Source of the DNA: Hofstenia miamia
Lineage: Eukaryota; Xenacoelomorpha; Acoela
Assembly (NCBI GenBank): GCA_004352715.1
Contig: SCFE01000001.1
Location: forward strand, 3,941,520-4,005,519
Direction of reading: 5' to 3'
Length of the DNA: 64,000 bases
The notes beneath the pieces were generated by a model, which was given only the letters and a program-made list of their open reading frames with translations, was not told where the DNA came from and did not search any database. Shown here one piece after another: positions 54,361-64,000 of this stretch (position 1 is the first letter of the stretch; each line of letters starts with the position of its first letter). The position numbers were made by a program, and so were the translations under genes.

Positions 54361-56638
54361 AACTACTGTAAATGAGAAATGAATTAAGCGAGCAGCTTTT
54401 CTATGAAATGTTAAATTGCTTGGACTTTTACCTTTAGCATATCCCTGAATAGTTGCATTTTGGCATTGATTACTTAAGTATAGAAAACTGAATAATAAAA
54501 TTTTGAATTGATTACGTTTTGAAATAGTACTAATAGATGTTTTTGCAGTGGAAAAACTAATATATAATAATATTGTATATTGAAATACATGTGTGTGTAT
54601 GTATAAATTATATTAATAAAATAGCATGTATAATTTTTTAGGAAACAAAATTGCGCCTTTATGCATAACCCTGTATTTTCTTTTCTGAAAACTGGTTTGC
54701 TTTTATCATGTATTATACCTTTAAGTATAACAAATATTTTTCCCCATTTTGTGAAAATGATTTAAACATGTGGAATTTTTTTACAATGAAATAGTGTACT
54801 TTCAAATGAAATGCAGCTTTTACATGTAATGATTTTGAATTAAGCATTATACACTAACCTTTTAAGCAGTCAAAACGTCAGGAATTTTTATGGATAGGAA
54901 AAATATTAGCCTGAAATTTGAAAATGAAAAGTAGACTTTTACATGTAATGATTTCGAATTAAATATTGTACATTGACCTTGTAAGCAGTCCAAACATTAG
55001 GAATTTTTATGGATAAATTAGCCATTATCACAAACCCAGTGTATTATACAAACAAGTGTAAGCATGTATAACGTGTGATATAGCCAGGAATATCAACAAA
55101 AACATGTAATGAAATTAGCCATATAAATCAGTCACTATAGCAAAACATGCAATTGTAAACTAACTCGCCCCCAACATTATATGAATCATTGTAAACTAAA
55201 TTGCCCCCAACATGTATATGAATCATTGTAAAAATCAATCACCCCATAAATTTTGCATATCACTAATTAAAATGCTCCTTGAAAATCCATTAGTCAGCAA
55301 ATTTAATTTTTTTTCCAGCGCAATAACCAACATTTAATTGATACAAAATTATAATTAAAATCATTCAAAATCATCTATACATTTAAAAATCCAATTCAGT
55401 TATTATTACCTAAAATTTCTCATATTAAGAATACTCAAGTTCAATTAAGCATTGAATTATGTAGTTTATCTATATCCTCTTCACAAGTAGCTTCATTTGT
55501 TTGCAGTCTATACACTTTGTCAAATGTATGCAATTGTATGCGAGGAATATTTTCTACACATGTGCCATGTATGTGATTTCCACAGCTAAGTAAAAAAGCA
55601 ATCTGAATGAAGGATATGGCATAAGTCCAGCTTTAAATTCAAATGGCTAGCATTGCTTATATAATCCTCATTTTGTTGCACATGGCAGCAATGGAGTTTT
55701 CTATTGGAATGTTTTCTTTGAGCACTCTCAAACCCCACAGACACAATATTGTGCTTCTCAGAAGTTCAAAGCTGATTTCAGTTCTGAGATGCCTGATTAC
55801 ATCTGAGTAGGCCACCTCCCTCTTCTCCGCTACTTTCAGAGCAATTTGCTTAATGGTTGAGCAGCTGTATCCTCGTCATCACAAAGATCAAGGCAGTGAA
55901 GGAGCTATGCTCAACATTGATTATTCATTCTTCATATTTTGACTTTTGGAGCCCCTCGTGATATCCATATGCCTCTTCTATTGTTTTTGGGCAATTCTTT
56001 GAGAGGGGGTTAAAAACCTTCACCTCAAAAAATGTTCTTTCAAAAGACGTTCCCCAAACTTAATAGTGTCAAGTATGTGAATCACTAATTAAAGCACTCC
56101 TTGATATTGCTGAATCAGCTAATTGTTACAAGAACTTCAGGGTGTCCCAATGAGACCAAGTCTCCCCCTAAATACACTACTGGCAGCGCTGGCAGCTGCT
56201 ACACAAAGAACAATTGTGATTACCGCCCTACTAATTAACACATTAACAAATGCAATGCATTTTAAAATTTACACTACATGTACAAATGTAAATTTTTATA
56301 TAGAATTGAAAGAACAGATTTGCAGCAATCAATTGCATGAAAGTCCAAATATGTGCTTAGAAACTTTAAAATAATAATGAACTACTTGGTGCAGCAATGA
56401 ATTGCATTAATTATAATAACCTATATTATAAATGTAGTTTATTTGAAAGATGTAAATCTGATATTACTCAATAAATTGAGTCCATCTCAAGAATTGCGAT
56501 ATTTATTGAACATTTTGATATCACACCCAAATACTATAGAACAACACTATTAACGATTTGAAGCTCTTAGTTTAAAATGTTTTAGCTTTAGTTCTTGATA
56601 TTTGTTAAAATTTTATTAAATAGGGTCATCTTAAATAG
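54361..56638. other. No gene recognised; short direct repeats
   Basis: An 80-bp block occurs twice about 115 bp apart (about 54822-54900 and 54938-55018). GCCCCCAACAT...ATGAATCATTGTAAA is doubled at 55166-55235. ATCACTAATTAAA-type motifs recur at 55259 and 56080. CpG reappears gradually after about 55.5 kb. Possible remains of LINE ORF1, but nothing readable. Confidence 0.5.
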
Positions 56639-57637
56639 ATGTCCTCTTTCGCCACGATGTCCTCTCTAAAGACAGTCGATTGCGCTCTCCACTCTGCACT
56701 TAAAAACGTCACTGACTCAGACATCAATAAAGACGACGAACACTGCAAACATGTAGCACCATTTTTGGTCCTCAGTCGAGATGACTTATTTTCATTGCAT
56801 TCATTTCTTAAGGATCACATGCATACGTCCCTTACACCTAACTCGCGCGAACAAGAAGTCACTGACGCTTTGTTGCATTCAACAGCATCAAGAAATAAAC
56901 CTATTACTCGCTCTCCAAGAAAACCTTGTAAGATCAAAACAGGTACTAATTTTTTAATTTTAGGTAGCTCCATGTGTAGGAAATTACGATCCAAAAACAT
57001 AATCAGAAACAAAGAGGTCTCCGTGCACTTGTATCCTGGTGCCTGCATATCTGAGCTTCAACAGACATTGGAACTCTACCCGCAAACAAAAATTAAAACA
57101 GTTTTCGTACAAATTGGAAGAAATGATATTCTCAAGAACCCAACCAACTACGAAGCTAAGTTTACTGATCTTATTAAAATAATTAACCATATTTTTAGTC
57201 CTACTAAGATTTTTCTTAGTGAAATCCCACCTTTTTGCAACAGCCTGCTTCAAGGCAACAATGAAGTAGTAAAAGTCAATAAAATTATTTCTAGCTTATC
57301 AGAAAAATTAAAATTTTCAGTATTTAAATTATTTTCACAATTTTGTTTAGGTCCAAAAGTCGTTAACAGTCGTCTCTTTTCAAAAGACGGCATTCATTTC
57401 TCACAAAATGGAATTGGAAAATTTGTATCCATAATTAAATCCTTCTTCGAGCCTCCATCTTGTCGCACAATTCAATTCCTCAAAGCAATGCCGACAAATA
57501 ACAGAGTCTTTGAAAGCTTTGCACCTCGATTTTTGCCGCCTTTCGCTAGCAACCTGCCGCACCACCCGCTTGCTCGCCCGTCCAGGGTATATAAATCATA
57601 CGCTGCTGCACTTTATAACAATGCACCGCCTTACTAA
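56639..57637 (+). CDS. CR1-like ORF1 with SGNH/GDSL esterase-like domain
   Basis: 332 residues, uninterrupted. The central part has the SGNH blocks: FLILGSSMCRKL (nucleophile block with Ser), VFVQIGRNDI (Gly and Asn block) and DGIHFSQNGIGK (Asp-x-x-His). This esterase-like domain is known in ORF1 of several CR1-group LINEs, where it is thought to help RNA-protein assembly at membranes. The N-terminus is polar and the C-terminus Pro- and basic-rich (HHPLARPSRVYKSYAAALYN). The ATG at 56639 is the first in frame, with a second Met six codons on. ORF2 follows after 89 bp. It looks recently active. Confidence 0.85.
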   Translation: MSSFATMSSLKTVDCALHSALKNVTDSDINKDDEHCKHVAPFLVLSRDDLFSLHSFLKDHMHTSLTPNSREQEVTDALLHSTASRNKPITRSPRKPCKIKTGTNFLILGSSMCRKLRSKNIIRNKEVSVHLYPGACISELQQTLELYPQTKIKTVFVQIGRNDILKNPTNYEAKFTDLIKIINHIFSPTKIFLSEIPPFCNSLLQGNNEVVKVNKIISSLSEKLKFSVFKLFSQFCLGPKVVNSRLFSKDGIHFSQNGIGKFVSIIKSFFEPPSCRTIQFLKAMPTNNRVFESFAPRFLPPFASNLPHHPLARPSRVYKSYAAALYNNAPPY

Positions 57638-58693
57638 TTCATTCACCGCAAATTGCTCTAACTCTGAAGTCACCGCCACCATCATAAGCGATCTACTTCA
57701 ACAGCTAAGATACTTTTTTATTAGCTATGTCGTGTGAATTATTATATTTTTGTTTACAGACGCCCAGGCTATGGAAAAATTACTATAACCCTAAATTCAA
57801 ATTGAAACTCAAATTTGTTTTCAAAGTAAAATTATTACTCTTTACTTATATTTTCCTTATTTCGACATTCAAATCCAATGAAGATGTCTCACTCTTACCA
57901 GTACAGTTTTACTTCAATACATATAACTCAACTATTCGCTATTCAAAAACAGCTTTAACTTTCTTAACCAGGCGCATTTGTATTATCATAATCGATTTAA
58001 AAAACTCATTTGTTATTTCTCTCATAATTTTCCTATTATTAGCAGTATATGGTATTGAGACTAATCCCGGTCCGATTTTAAATTTTGAATCATACATCAA
58101 AAAATTGAATACCGGCTCAGATATTGTGAATTACGTGCATTTAAATTTTCAGAATCTAAGTATTAAAAATTTCGAATATAGGGAATTCGTTTCAAATACT
58201 AAAAATGATTTAATTCTCGCAATTTCTGAAACTTGGCTAAAGATTGACGATCTAGATAGCACATGGTCTGTTAATGAAAATTTTGCACTATTTAGAAAGG
58301 ATAGAGTTTTGAACAATATGTTAGGAAACTCAAAAGGTGGAGGTGTATTACTTTTAGTTCCAAAGTCATTCAATCCCAAAATACGCAACGATATTAAAAG
58401 TCCTAACACATCAAATTTTGACAGTGTATGGGTTGAAATTACTAATCCAATTAAAAATTCTAGATTTCAAAAACAATTATTAAATGTATCATACTGTCCG
58501 CATAAGAAATTTGCCAATTTTTTTATTCAACAACTAGAAGAAGAATTATCACTTGCCTGTTCTGAAAATAAAGATTTAGTACTTTTCAGAGATTGGAACC
58601 TCAATTATTTAAATGCTAATGATCAATGTAAAATGGATTTGTTCTTGAACACATTTAATCTTGTATTGACCAATAAAACATTGGCCACTAAGT
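56639..58693 (+). mobile_element. CR1-like LINE, ORF1 and 5' part of ORF2
   Basis: Two consecutive open frames (56639-57637 and 57727-58695) encode an SGNH-domain ORF1 and the endonuclease part of ORF2. The element stops at about 58693, where repeat-rich unrelated sequence begins, so the RT is missing. Loss of the 3' part is unusual for a LINE and suggests a later insertion or rearrangement. Confidence 0.85.
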
Positions 58694-58695
58694 AG
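57727..58695 (+). CDS. CR1-like ORF2, N-terminal part: 2A-like motif and AP endonuclease, truncated
   Basis: 322 residues. The first 100 are hydrophobic and basic (LLLFTYIFLIST, SLIIFLLLAVY), ending in GIETNPGP (58051-58074), a 2A-like ribosome-skipping motif in which the usual Asp is Gly. The apurinic/apyrimidinic endonuclease-like domain follows: HLNFQNL, ISETWL, SKGGGVLLLVP, NVSYCPH, DWNLNYL. This nuclease nicks target DNA to prime reverse transcription. In the last block the usual catalytic Asp-Phe/Trp-Asn context begins FRDWN where relatives have G-D-F/W-N. The frame ends abruptly (LATK-stop) at 58693-58695, so no RT follows. Confidence 0.85.
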   Translation: MSCELLYFCLQTPRLWKNYYNPKFKLKLKFVFKVKLLLFTYIFLISTFKSNEDVSLLPVQFYFNTYNSTIRYSKTALTFLTRRICIIIIDLKNSFVISLIIFLLLAVYGIETNPGPILNFESYIKKLNTGSDIVNYVHLNFQNLSIKNFEYREFVSNTKNDLILAISETWLKIDDLDSTWSVNENFALFRKDRVLNNMLGNSKGGGVLLLVPKSFNPKIRNDIKSPNTSNFDSVWVEITNPIKNSRFQKQLLNVSYCPHKKFANFFIQQLEEELSLACSENKDLVLFRDWNLNYLNANDQCKMDLFLNTFNLVLTNKTLATK

Positions 58696-58712
58696 TATAT
58701 AACCGAGTCCTT

Positions 58713-58796
58713 CCCATCCCACTTTTTTCTGATTGATCGAGAGGGGGAGTCCAGCCCGTCCCACTTTTTTCTGATTGGTCAAGAGGGGTGGCCTTT
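58713..58796 (+). repeat. 42-bp tandem repeat, two units
   Basis: Units at 58713-58754 and 58755-58796 share CCCACTTTTTTCTGATTG(A/G)TC and the following GAGGGG. It lies immediately after the LINE truncation point. Confidence 0.85.
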
Positions 58797-58842
58797 GACC
58801 TGAGACGCCGTGGATATTGCCGGGGGTGTTTTACTGACGTCA
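58764..58842 (+). promoter_or_regulatory. Promoter-like module with TGACGTCA site
   Basis: Contains ATTGG (inverted CCAAT), a GC-rich stretch GATATTGCCGGGGGTG, and a perfect CRE/ATF octamer TGACGTCA at 58835-58842. A similar module lies inverted at about 61645-61722. Confidence 0.4.
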
Positions 58843-58905
58843 TAATGTACTTTTACTAGTTTTTGTGTTATTTATGTGGCCTAATTTAGTTTGCATTTTT
58901 TTTAC

Positions 58906-58964
58906 TTTTTTAGTTTTACTTTCCCACATTAACATACATTTTTTAGTTTTACTTTCCCACATTA
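58906..58964 (+). repeat. Short tandem repeat, 33-bp period
   Basis: TTTTTTAGTTTTACTTTCCC and six more bases are identical at 58906-58931 and 58939-58964. Confidence 0.85.
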
Positions 58965-58997
58965 CCTGTAAAAATAAATATTAATAATATTTAATAA

Positions 58998-59023
58998 ACG
59001 TATGTGGTAAAACCCACATACGT
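58998..59023. repeat. Perfect hairpin, 10-bp stem
   Basis: ACGTATGTGG - TAAAAC - CCACATACGT. It may mark an element end or form an RNA structure. Confidence 0.7.
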
Positions 59024-59823
59024 GTTTAAGACAAGACAAAAATGTAATTTATTCTACACTTTGCTTATAATGATCATATATATCATACTATTAAATTTGT
59101 CTATCGGACTAGTTTATCATCATTGTTGTGGGGGGAATTCTGTAGGAAACAAACGCAATGTGCATTTACACATTATGAATTTCAAACGGTAGCATCTAAA
59201 TTAATGGTTAATATACAAGTCAAACGAGATGACATTCACAATATAAAACACATGACAATTACTCGTTTAAACAAATTCAATTAAAAATTAACAAACAAAC
59301 GACGTTTCTATAAAGTCTATAATAAATTTAGCATCAGACTGCAAATTCACAGCAATTTATTAAAATAAAATTACGTTTTAAAAGAAATATCGGTAAAACT
59401 AACTAGAGATCATATTGCAAAGAATCAAAACAATATCTGAGATTGAATTATAAAAATAGCTTACCAAAAAGTTTGAAATCTTTCAGAGTCTTTGTTTTAA
59501 CAATGTGAATTTCCAGTATGCTGGCTGTGTGTAGAAAGTTATATGCTTCATAGACAATGTCAATATAGTTTATCTATGGCCATTGTTATGCTGCCCGAAT
59601 GCAAACAGCTATAAACACAGTAAAATTCCATTATACCACTATGTGTAAAATCTCTCTACAGACAAAGCGTAATTTGTTATCCATTGTTCAACTGTCAAAT
59701 GTATCTATTCATAGAGATTGATATATACCAAACATGAAATCACTTTACAATTAAATAAAACACTTTCAAATCATATAAAACTAGAATTTTTCACAATTTG
59801 AATTATTACTATCGTAAATTTGT
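59024..59823. other. AT-rich DNA, no gene
   Basis: No exon, repeat family or motif recognised. Confidence 0.5.
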
Positions 59824-60337
59824 TATTAATTCAAAACATTTAAAAATAACAAACAACTTATTTTACATTTTGAAAAATTGTTTATACTTAAATTTCATCA
59901 GTGTCTTTAATATTAAGAGTTAAATAAATACTACGAGTACCATTGAAATGAATGAACTCACCATTCGATGTATGGAAGCTAATTGTAATTCTATTGATGA
60001 ATGGCTTTGAAGTTGGTTTATATGTTGATAACATGTTTTGTTATTAGTGTCGTAAATTGGTTGTTAGCGTTTATTGATACACATATATACAAAACGTTTA
60101 AAAATATAAATTTAATATTATAAGAAATTGCTTAAATTTTAAAATTTTTTGGTGTCTTTTCTATTAAGAATTAAATAAATACCCGGTATACGACTTTTCC
60201 ACGATTGTGATTTACATTTATTTTCCAACATATTTTCACGTTTATGACTTACATTTCTTTTCTGACGATTTCACATTTGTAGACTTACATTTTTTTTCCA
60301 ACATATTTTCACTCTTTGAGTCTACATGGCTTATGAC
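59824..60337 (+). repeat. Left inverted arm
   Basis: Matches 62646-62168 inverted with few differences over about 480 bp. Ends at the 1000-N gap. Confidence 0.9.
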
Positions 60338-61337
60338 NNNNNNNNNNNNNNNNNNNNNNNNNNNNNNNNNNNNNNNNNNNNNNNNNNNNNNNNNNNNNNN
60401 NNNNNNNNNNNNNNNNNNNNNNNNNNNNNNNNNNNNNNNNNNNNNNNNNNNNNNNNNNNNNNNNNNNNNNNNNNNNNNNNNNNNNNNNNNNNNNNNNNNN
60501 NNNNNNNNNNNNNNNNNNNNNNNNNNNNNNNNNNNNNNNNNNNNNNNNNNNNNNNNNNNNNNNNNNNNNNNNNNNNNNNNNNNNNNNNNNNNNNNNNNNN
60601 NNNNNNNNNNNNNNNNNNNNNNNNNNNNNNNNNNNNNNNNNNNNNNNNNNNNNNNNNNNNNNNNNNNNNNNNNNNNNNNNNNNNNNNNNNNNNNNNNNNN
60701 NNNNNNNNNNNNNNNNNNNNNNNNNNNNNNNNNNNNNNNNNNNNNNNNNNNNNNNNNNNNNNNNNNNNNNNNNNNNNNNNNNNNNNNNNNNNNNNNNNNN
60801 NNNNNNNNNNNNNNNNNNNNNNNNNNNNNNNNNNNNNNNNNNNNNNNNNNNNNNNNNNNNNNNNNNNNNNNNNNNNNNNNNNNNNNNNNNNNNNNNNNNN
60901 NNNNNNNNNNNNNNNNNNNNNNNNNNNNNNNNNNNNNNNNNNNNNNNNNNNNNNNNNNNNNNNNNNNNNNNNNNNNNNNNNNNNNNNNNNNNNNNNNNNN
61001 NNNNNNNNNNNNNNNNNNNNNNNNNNNNNNNNNNNNNNNNNNNNNNNNNNNNNNNNNNNNNNNNNNNNNNNNNNNNNNNNNNNNNNNNNNNNNNNNNNNN
61101 NNNNNNNNNNNNNNNNNNNNNNNNNNNNNNNNNNNNNNNNNNNNNNNNNNNNNNNNNNNNNNNNNNNNNNNNNNNNNNNNNNNNNNNNNNNNNNNNNNNN
61201 NNNNNNNNNNNNNNNNNNNNNNNNNNNNNNNNNNNNNNNNNNNNNNNNNNNNNNNNNNNNNNNNNNNNNNNNNNNNNNNNNNNNNNNNNNNNNNNNNNNN
61301 NNNNNNNNNNNNNNNNNNNNNNNNNNNNNNNNNNNNN
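60338..61337. other. Assembly gap (1000 N)
   Basis: Placeholder gap at the centre of the inverted repeat, a structure that assemblers often fail to resolve. Confidence 1.
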
Positions 61338-61980
61338 GTGTCCTGTGTTTTTACGTGTAATGGAAAATTAGTTTGTAATGTATACGTATCCCGAAAGGGG
61401 TTGTTATAATAAGGTATATATTAACATGGTGTAATGCAAACAGTTGTGATATTATCAAAGTGAAATTACTCATACCAAAAATGTCCCTAATATGTAAATC
61501 AATTAAAAGCATTACTAATTGAAATCCATTAGTAGACATACTTAAAAATATCTGACGTCACTAAAAACCCATTAGTAAGCTGTCAAAAAAAATCAATTAG
61601 CGAGATCTTCAAAGCACTTAGTGCCAAGTATCAATTAGATGACTCAATACCCCAACCACCCTCGGCAATATTCACGGTCTGTCACGTGACGTGTGACGTC
61701 ATAAGCTCTCGACCAATCAGAGGCATTTGTTTGTCATCTCCTTCACTTGGTCTTAACTACTCATTACCGTTTTTCTCACTCATTGTTGAAAGTTTATACT
61801 AATAACGTAATGAAATTTTCATTTTGTTTAATGATGAAAAGATATCTTAATTTTAACATAATATTCAGTTTCTTACAATGTTTTTGACTAATTTGATCAG
61901 TTGAATTCATGTATACAAATGGAAGAATTAAATGTATATCAGTACTGAAAGATTGGATTGACGTCTACAAACATAGAAAA
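61338..61980. other. Centre of the inverted repeat, no gene
   Basis: Contains ATTAGTA- and AATTAG-type motifs (61500-61640) and a promoter-like module. No frame of note. Confidence 0.5.
61645..61722 (-). promoter_or_regulatory. Promoter-like module: E-box, CRE and CCAAT together
   Basis: GTCACGTGAC (61681-61690, CACGTG E-box), TGACGTCA (61694-61701, CRE/ATF) and CCAAT (61713-61717) lie within 37 bp in a GC-richer island. Its reverse complement is similar to 58764-58842 (TCTGATTGGTC...GATATTGCCG-like sequence). Spacing resembles animal promoters, but no transcript can be assigned. Confidence 0.45.
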
Positions 61981-62161
61981 GTCATAAGCCATGTAGACTC
62001 AAAGAAAGGAAAAACGTCGGAAAAAAATGTAAGTCTACAAATGTGAAATCGTCAGAAAAGAAATGTAAGTCATAAACGTGAAAATATGGAAAATAAATGT
62101 AAATCACAATCGTGGAAAAGTCGTATACCGGGTATTTATTTAATTATTAATAGAAAAGACA
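61981..62161 (-). repeat. Additional inner copy of the right-arm unit
   Basis: Resembles 62168-62320 and the inner end of the left arm (GTCATAAGCCATGTAGACTC matches the sequence at 60318-60337 inverted). Confidence 0.85.
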
Positions 62162-62167
62162 NNNNNN
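62162..62167. other. Six undetermined bases between two repeat units
   Basis: A short run of N at the junction of two near-identical units, marking an uncertain join. Confidence 1.
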
Positions 62168-62646
62168 GTTGGAAAAAAAATGTAAGTCTACAAATGTGAA
62201 ATCGTCAGAAAAGAAATGTAAGTCATAAACGTGAAAATATGTTGGAAAATAAATGTAAATCACAATCGTGGAAAAGTCGTATACCGGGTATTTATTTAAT
62301 TCTTAATAGAAAAGACACCAAAAAATTTTAAAATTTAAGCAATTTCTTATAATATTAAATTTATATTTTTAAACGTTTTGTATATATGTGTATCAATAAA
62401 CGCTAACAACCAATTTACGACACTAATAACAAAACATGTTATCAACATATAAACCAACTTCAAAGCCATTCATCAATAGAATTACAATTAGCTTCCATAC
62501 ATCGAATGGTGAGTTCATTCATTTCAATGGTACTCGTAGTATTTATTTAACTCTTAATATTAAAGACACTGATGAAATTTAAGTATAAACAATTTTTCAA
62601 AATGTAAAATAAGTTGTTTGTTATTTTTAAATGTTTTGAATTAATA
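62168..62646 (-). repeat. Right inverted arm
   Basis: Inverted match of the left arm; similarity ends at 62646. Confidence 0.9.
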
Positions 62647-64000
62647 CTATACTGTAGCGAATTCCGTGCATAGTGATGAACTTTAAAATTCAATATGTCC
62701 ATTTGACTTGAAAAGATTAGCTTTATCTTCGAAAATTTTGATTTTTTAAAAATACATTGAAATTTCTCCATACCTAAAGTTCAGGAAACATGATTTTGAA
62801 CCCATAGGAGCAATATTGAACTTTAACTATCTTAATGTGTGGATACATCTCCCTAACTAGAGGCACACCGTGCTCAAAGTCAGAGGTTACAATTTAGGAA
62901 CGAAAATAAAAGACAACACATGTCTATCCAGTAATGTGTTCAGATATGGATATTAATTTTTCAGGTATAAGCATTTCAAAATTTATTCAAGAAAAATTTT
63001 AAGAATTTAAGGTTTAAATAGTACAAATTTTCTTGCTTTTTTTAAATATATACATATAACAAAATTGTATACTGAGAATAGTGATATGTAAAAATATAAC
63101 ATGTACATCTATAAAATTCTGAACCCAAATTTATTTCTCACTCAGCACAGCACCGAGAATTGTGTTTGTACAAAGAGTATCGCTATATCGGCGTTATAAT
63201 GTAATTGACATCTCGTAAGTACTTGCTATTACACAAGAAAGTTCCAATGAGAGAAAAACTTTATTCAAAATCATATTTATCTAAGAAATATAAAGAACTT
63301 GAAAATGATGTACTTCAAAATATTACAAATGTTATCTACAACATCTCTCCAAATAAAAGATAGCAAAAACCAAATTTATTTACAGCATACATTTAACCAA
63401 ACCGCTTAAATAAATGCAAAATTAAACAGCGATATTTAATTAAGTTCTGGTGTACTGAACCTTTTAAACTATCATCGTAAAGTGAGAAAACGGAAACAAT
63501 AACAATTCATTAAGCAGGCAATGTTAAGTTTCTCCCTCGTAACACTAAAATGCAATAAGAATAAGTCTATAATAAATTCACAAACCTTTGGTGATGTATA
63601 AATAAAAGAAATCGCAATACAAAACAGTTTGCACAATTCCAGAAATTATTGAAATGGCATCATAAAACGACTCAAAGTAGTATCGGTAAATCCAATTAAA
63701 AATGTAGAGGCCACGATACATACCCTAAAAATCACACTAATATTGTCAGTAGCTAATAATTAAAAGATTATATAATAATTTATTTAATAGAGAGGCCTGA
63801 TTTCACAATTAGGCATGAAGTTACAGAGAATGTAACATGCGAAGCTTAGTTGATATATTTTAGAATCACTTAATACAATTAGTGAAAAAAACCAGAATGA
63901 ACAACTGCAAGAAGACAATCTGCAAGGCCAGGAATTTTTCAGAATATCTAGTAAATTTATGGATTGAATTAAATCCAATAATGGAATAATAGAATGGGCC
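62647..64000. other. AT-rich DNA, no gene recognised
   Basis: Short minus-strand frames near 63784-63978 lack splice signals and motifs. Nothing else seen. Confidence 0.5.

Larger units (their letters stand above)
59824..62646. mobile_element. Large fold-back-like element with long inverted arms
   Basis: The left arm 59824-60337 is matched by the reverse complement of 62168-62646. The outer ends begin TATTAATTCAAAACATTTAA on both sides and similarity stops abruptly outside. The inner parts of the arms hold degenerate repeats of about 33 bp built on GACTTACATTT...TTTTC. The right side has an extra unit (61981-62161). Long arms with internal tandem repeats resemble fold-back transposons. The centre is mostly a gap, so coding content is unknown. 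No clear target duplication. Confidence 0.65.

Noticed and set aside
60207-61409. Long frame across the gap at 60338-61337
   Set aside because: Made of N plus low-complexity repeats of the inverted arm.
59824-62646. CRISPR-like array in the inverted arms
   Set aside because: The 33-bp repeats are degenerate, lack unique spacers of even length, and lie in an animal transposon context.

Overview
The window looks like AT-rich nuclear DNA of an invertebrate animal. It has spliced exons with GT-AG junctions, many eukaryotic transposons, microsatellites and scaffold gaps of round size. No bacterial operons, CRISPR arrays or rRNA are visible. The phylum cannot be fixed from the sequence. Host genes are sparse: single exons on the minus strand separated by kilobases of AT-rich intron. 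Most recognisable coding sequence belongs to mobile elements in various stages of decay. Layout: 1-1.5 kb, a piggyBac transposase pseudogene. 3.6-7.2 kb, four phase-compatible minus-strand exons of an unidentified gene. 8.7-9.3 kb, a Tc1/mariner relic. 9.9-12.5 kb, a retroelement whose overlapping core-like and polymerase frames and reverse transcriptase (RT) motifs point to hepadnavirus relatives; it is the most unusual item here. 12.8-14.9 kb, a 1-kb gap between identical 340-bp copies. 14.9-15.5 kb, a LINE 3' end with an (ATT)n tail. 15.9-18.6 kb, the 5' half of a Gypsy-like element carrying two nested hAT MITEs. 18.6-20.7 kb, an R2-like LINE with a tRNA-like head at an (AAT)n tract. 23.0-23.6 kb, a short mariner with intact ends that encodes only the DNA-binding domain. 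26.9-44.5 kb, scattered minus-strand exons, one pair carrying a motif of the Trio/Kalirin linker, plus several hAT and piggyBac MITEs. 39.5-42.3 kb, a second R2-like copy meeting another LINE tail-to-tail in an (AAT)n tract. 42.9-43.7 kb, the 3' half of a Gypsy-like element. From the gap at 44.7 kb to about 55.5 kb the DNA is almost free of CpG and holds a carbonic anhydrase pseudogene, an unidentified decayed coding tract and a decayed CR1-like LINE. 56.6-58.7 kb, a better preserved CR1-like element (SGNH-domain ORF1; ORF2 starting with a 2A-like NPGP motif and an endonuclease). 58.7-62.7 kb, a large inverted repeat with a gap inside. The rest shows no gene. How the parts relate: target-site duplications (8 bp for hAT, TA for mariner, TTAA for piggyBac) show insertion order. 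hAT MITEs lie inside the Gypsy and CR1 copies and so are younger than them. Both LINE families with AAT/ATT tails sit on microsatellites. The minus-strand host exons lie between the two Gypsy halves and between the two R2-like copies, which suggests either rearrangement or misassembly. All homology calls rest on motifs read by eye; no database search was run.
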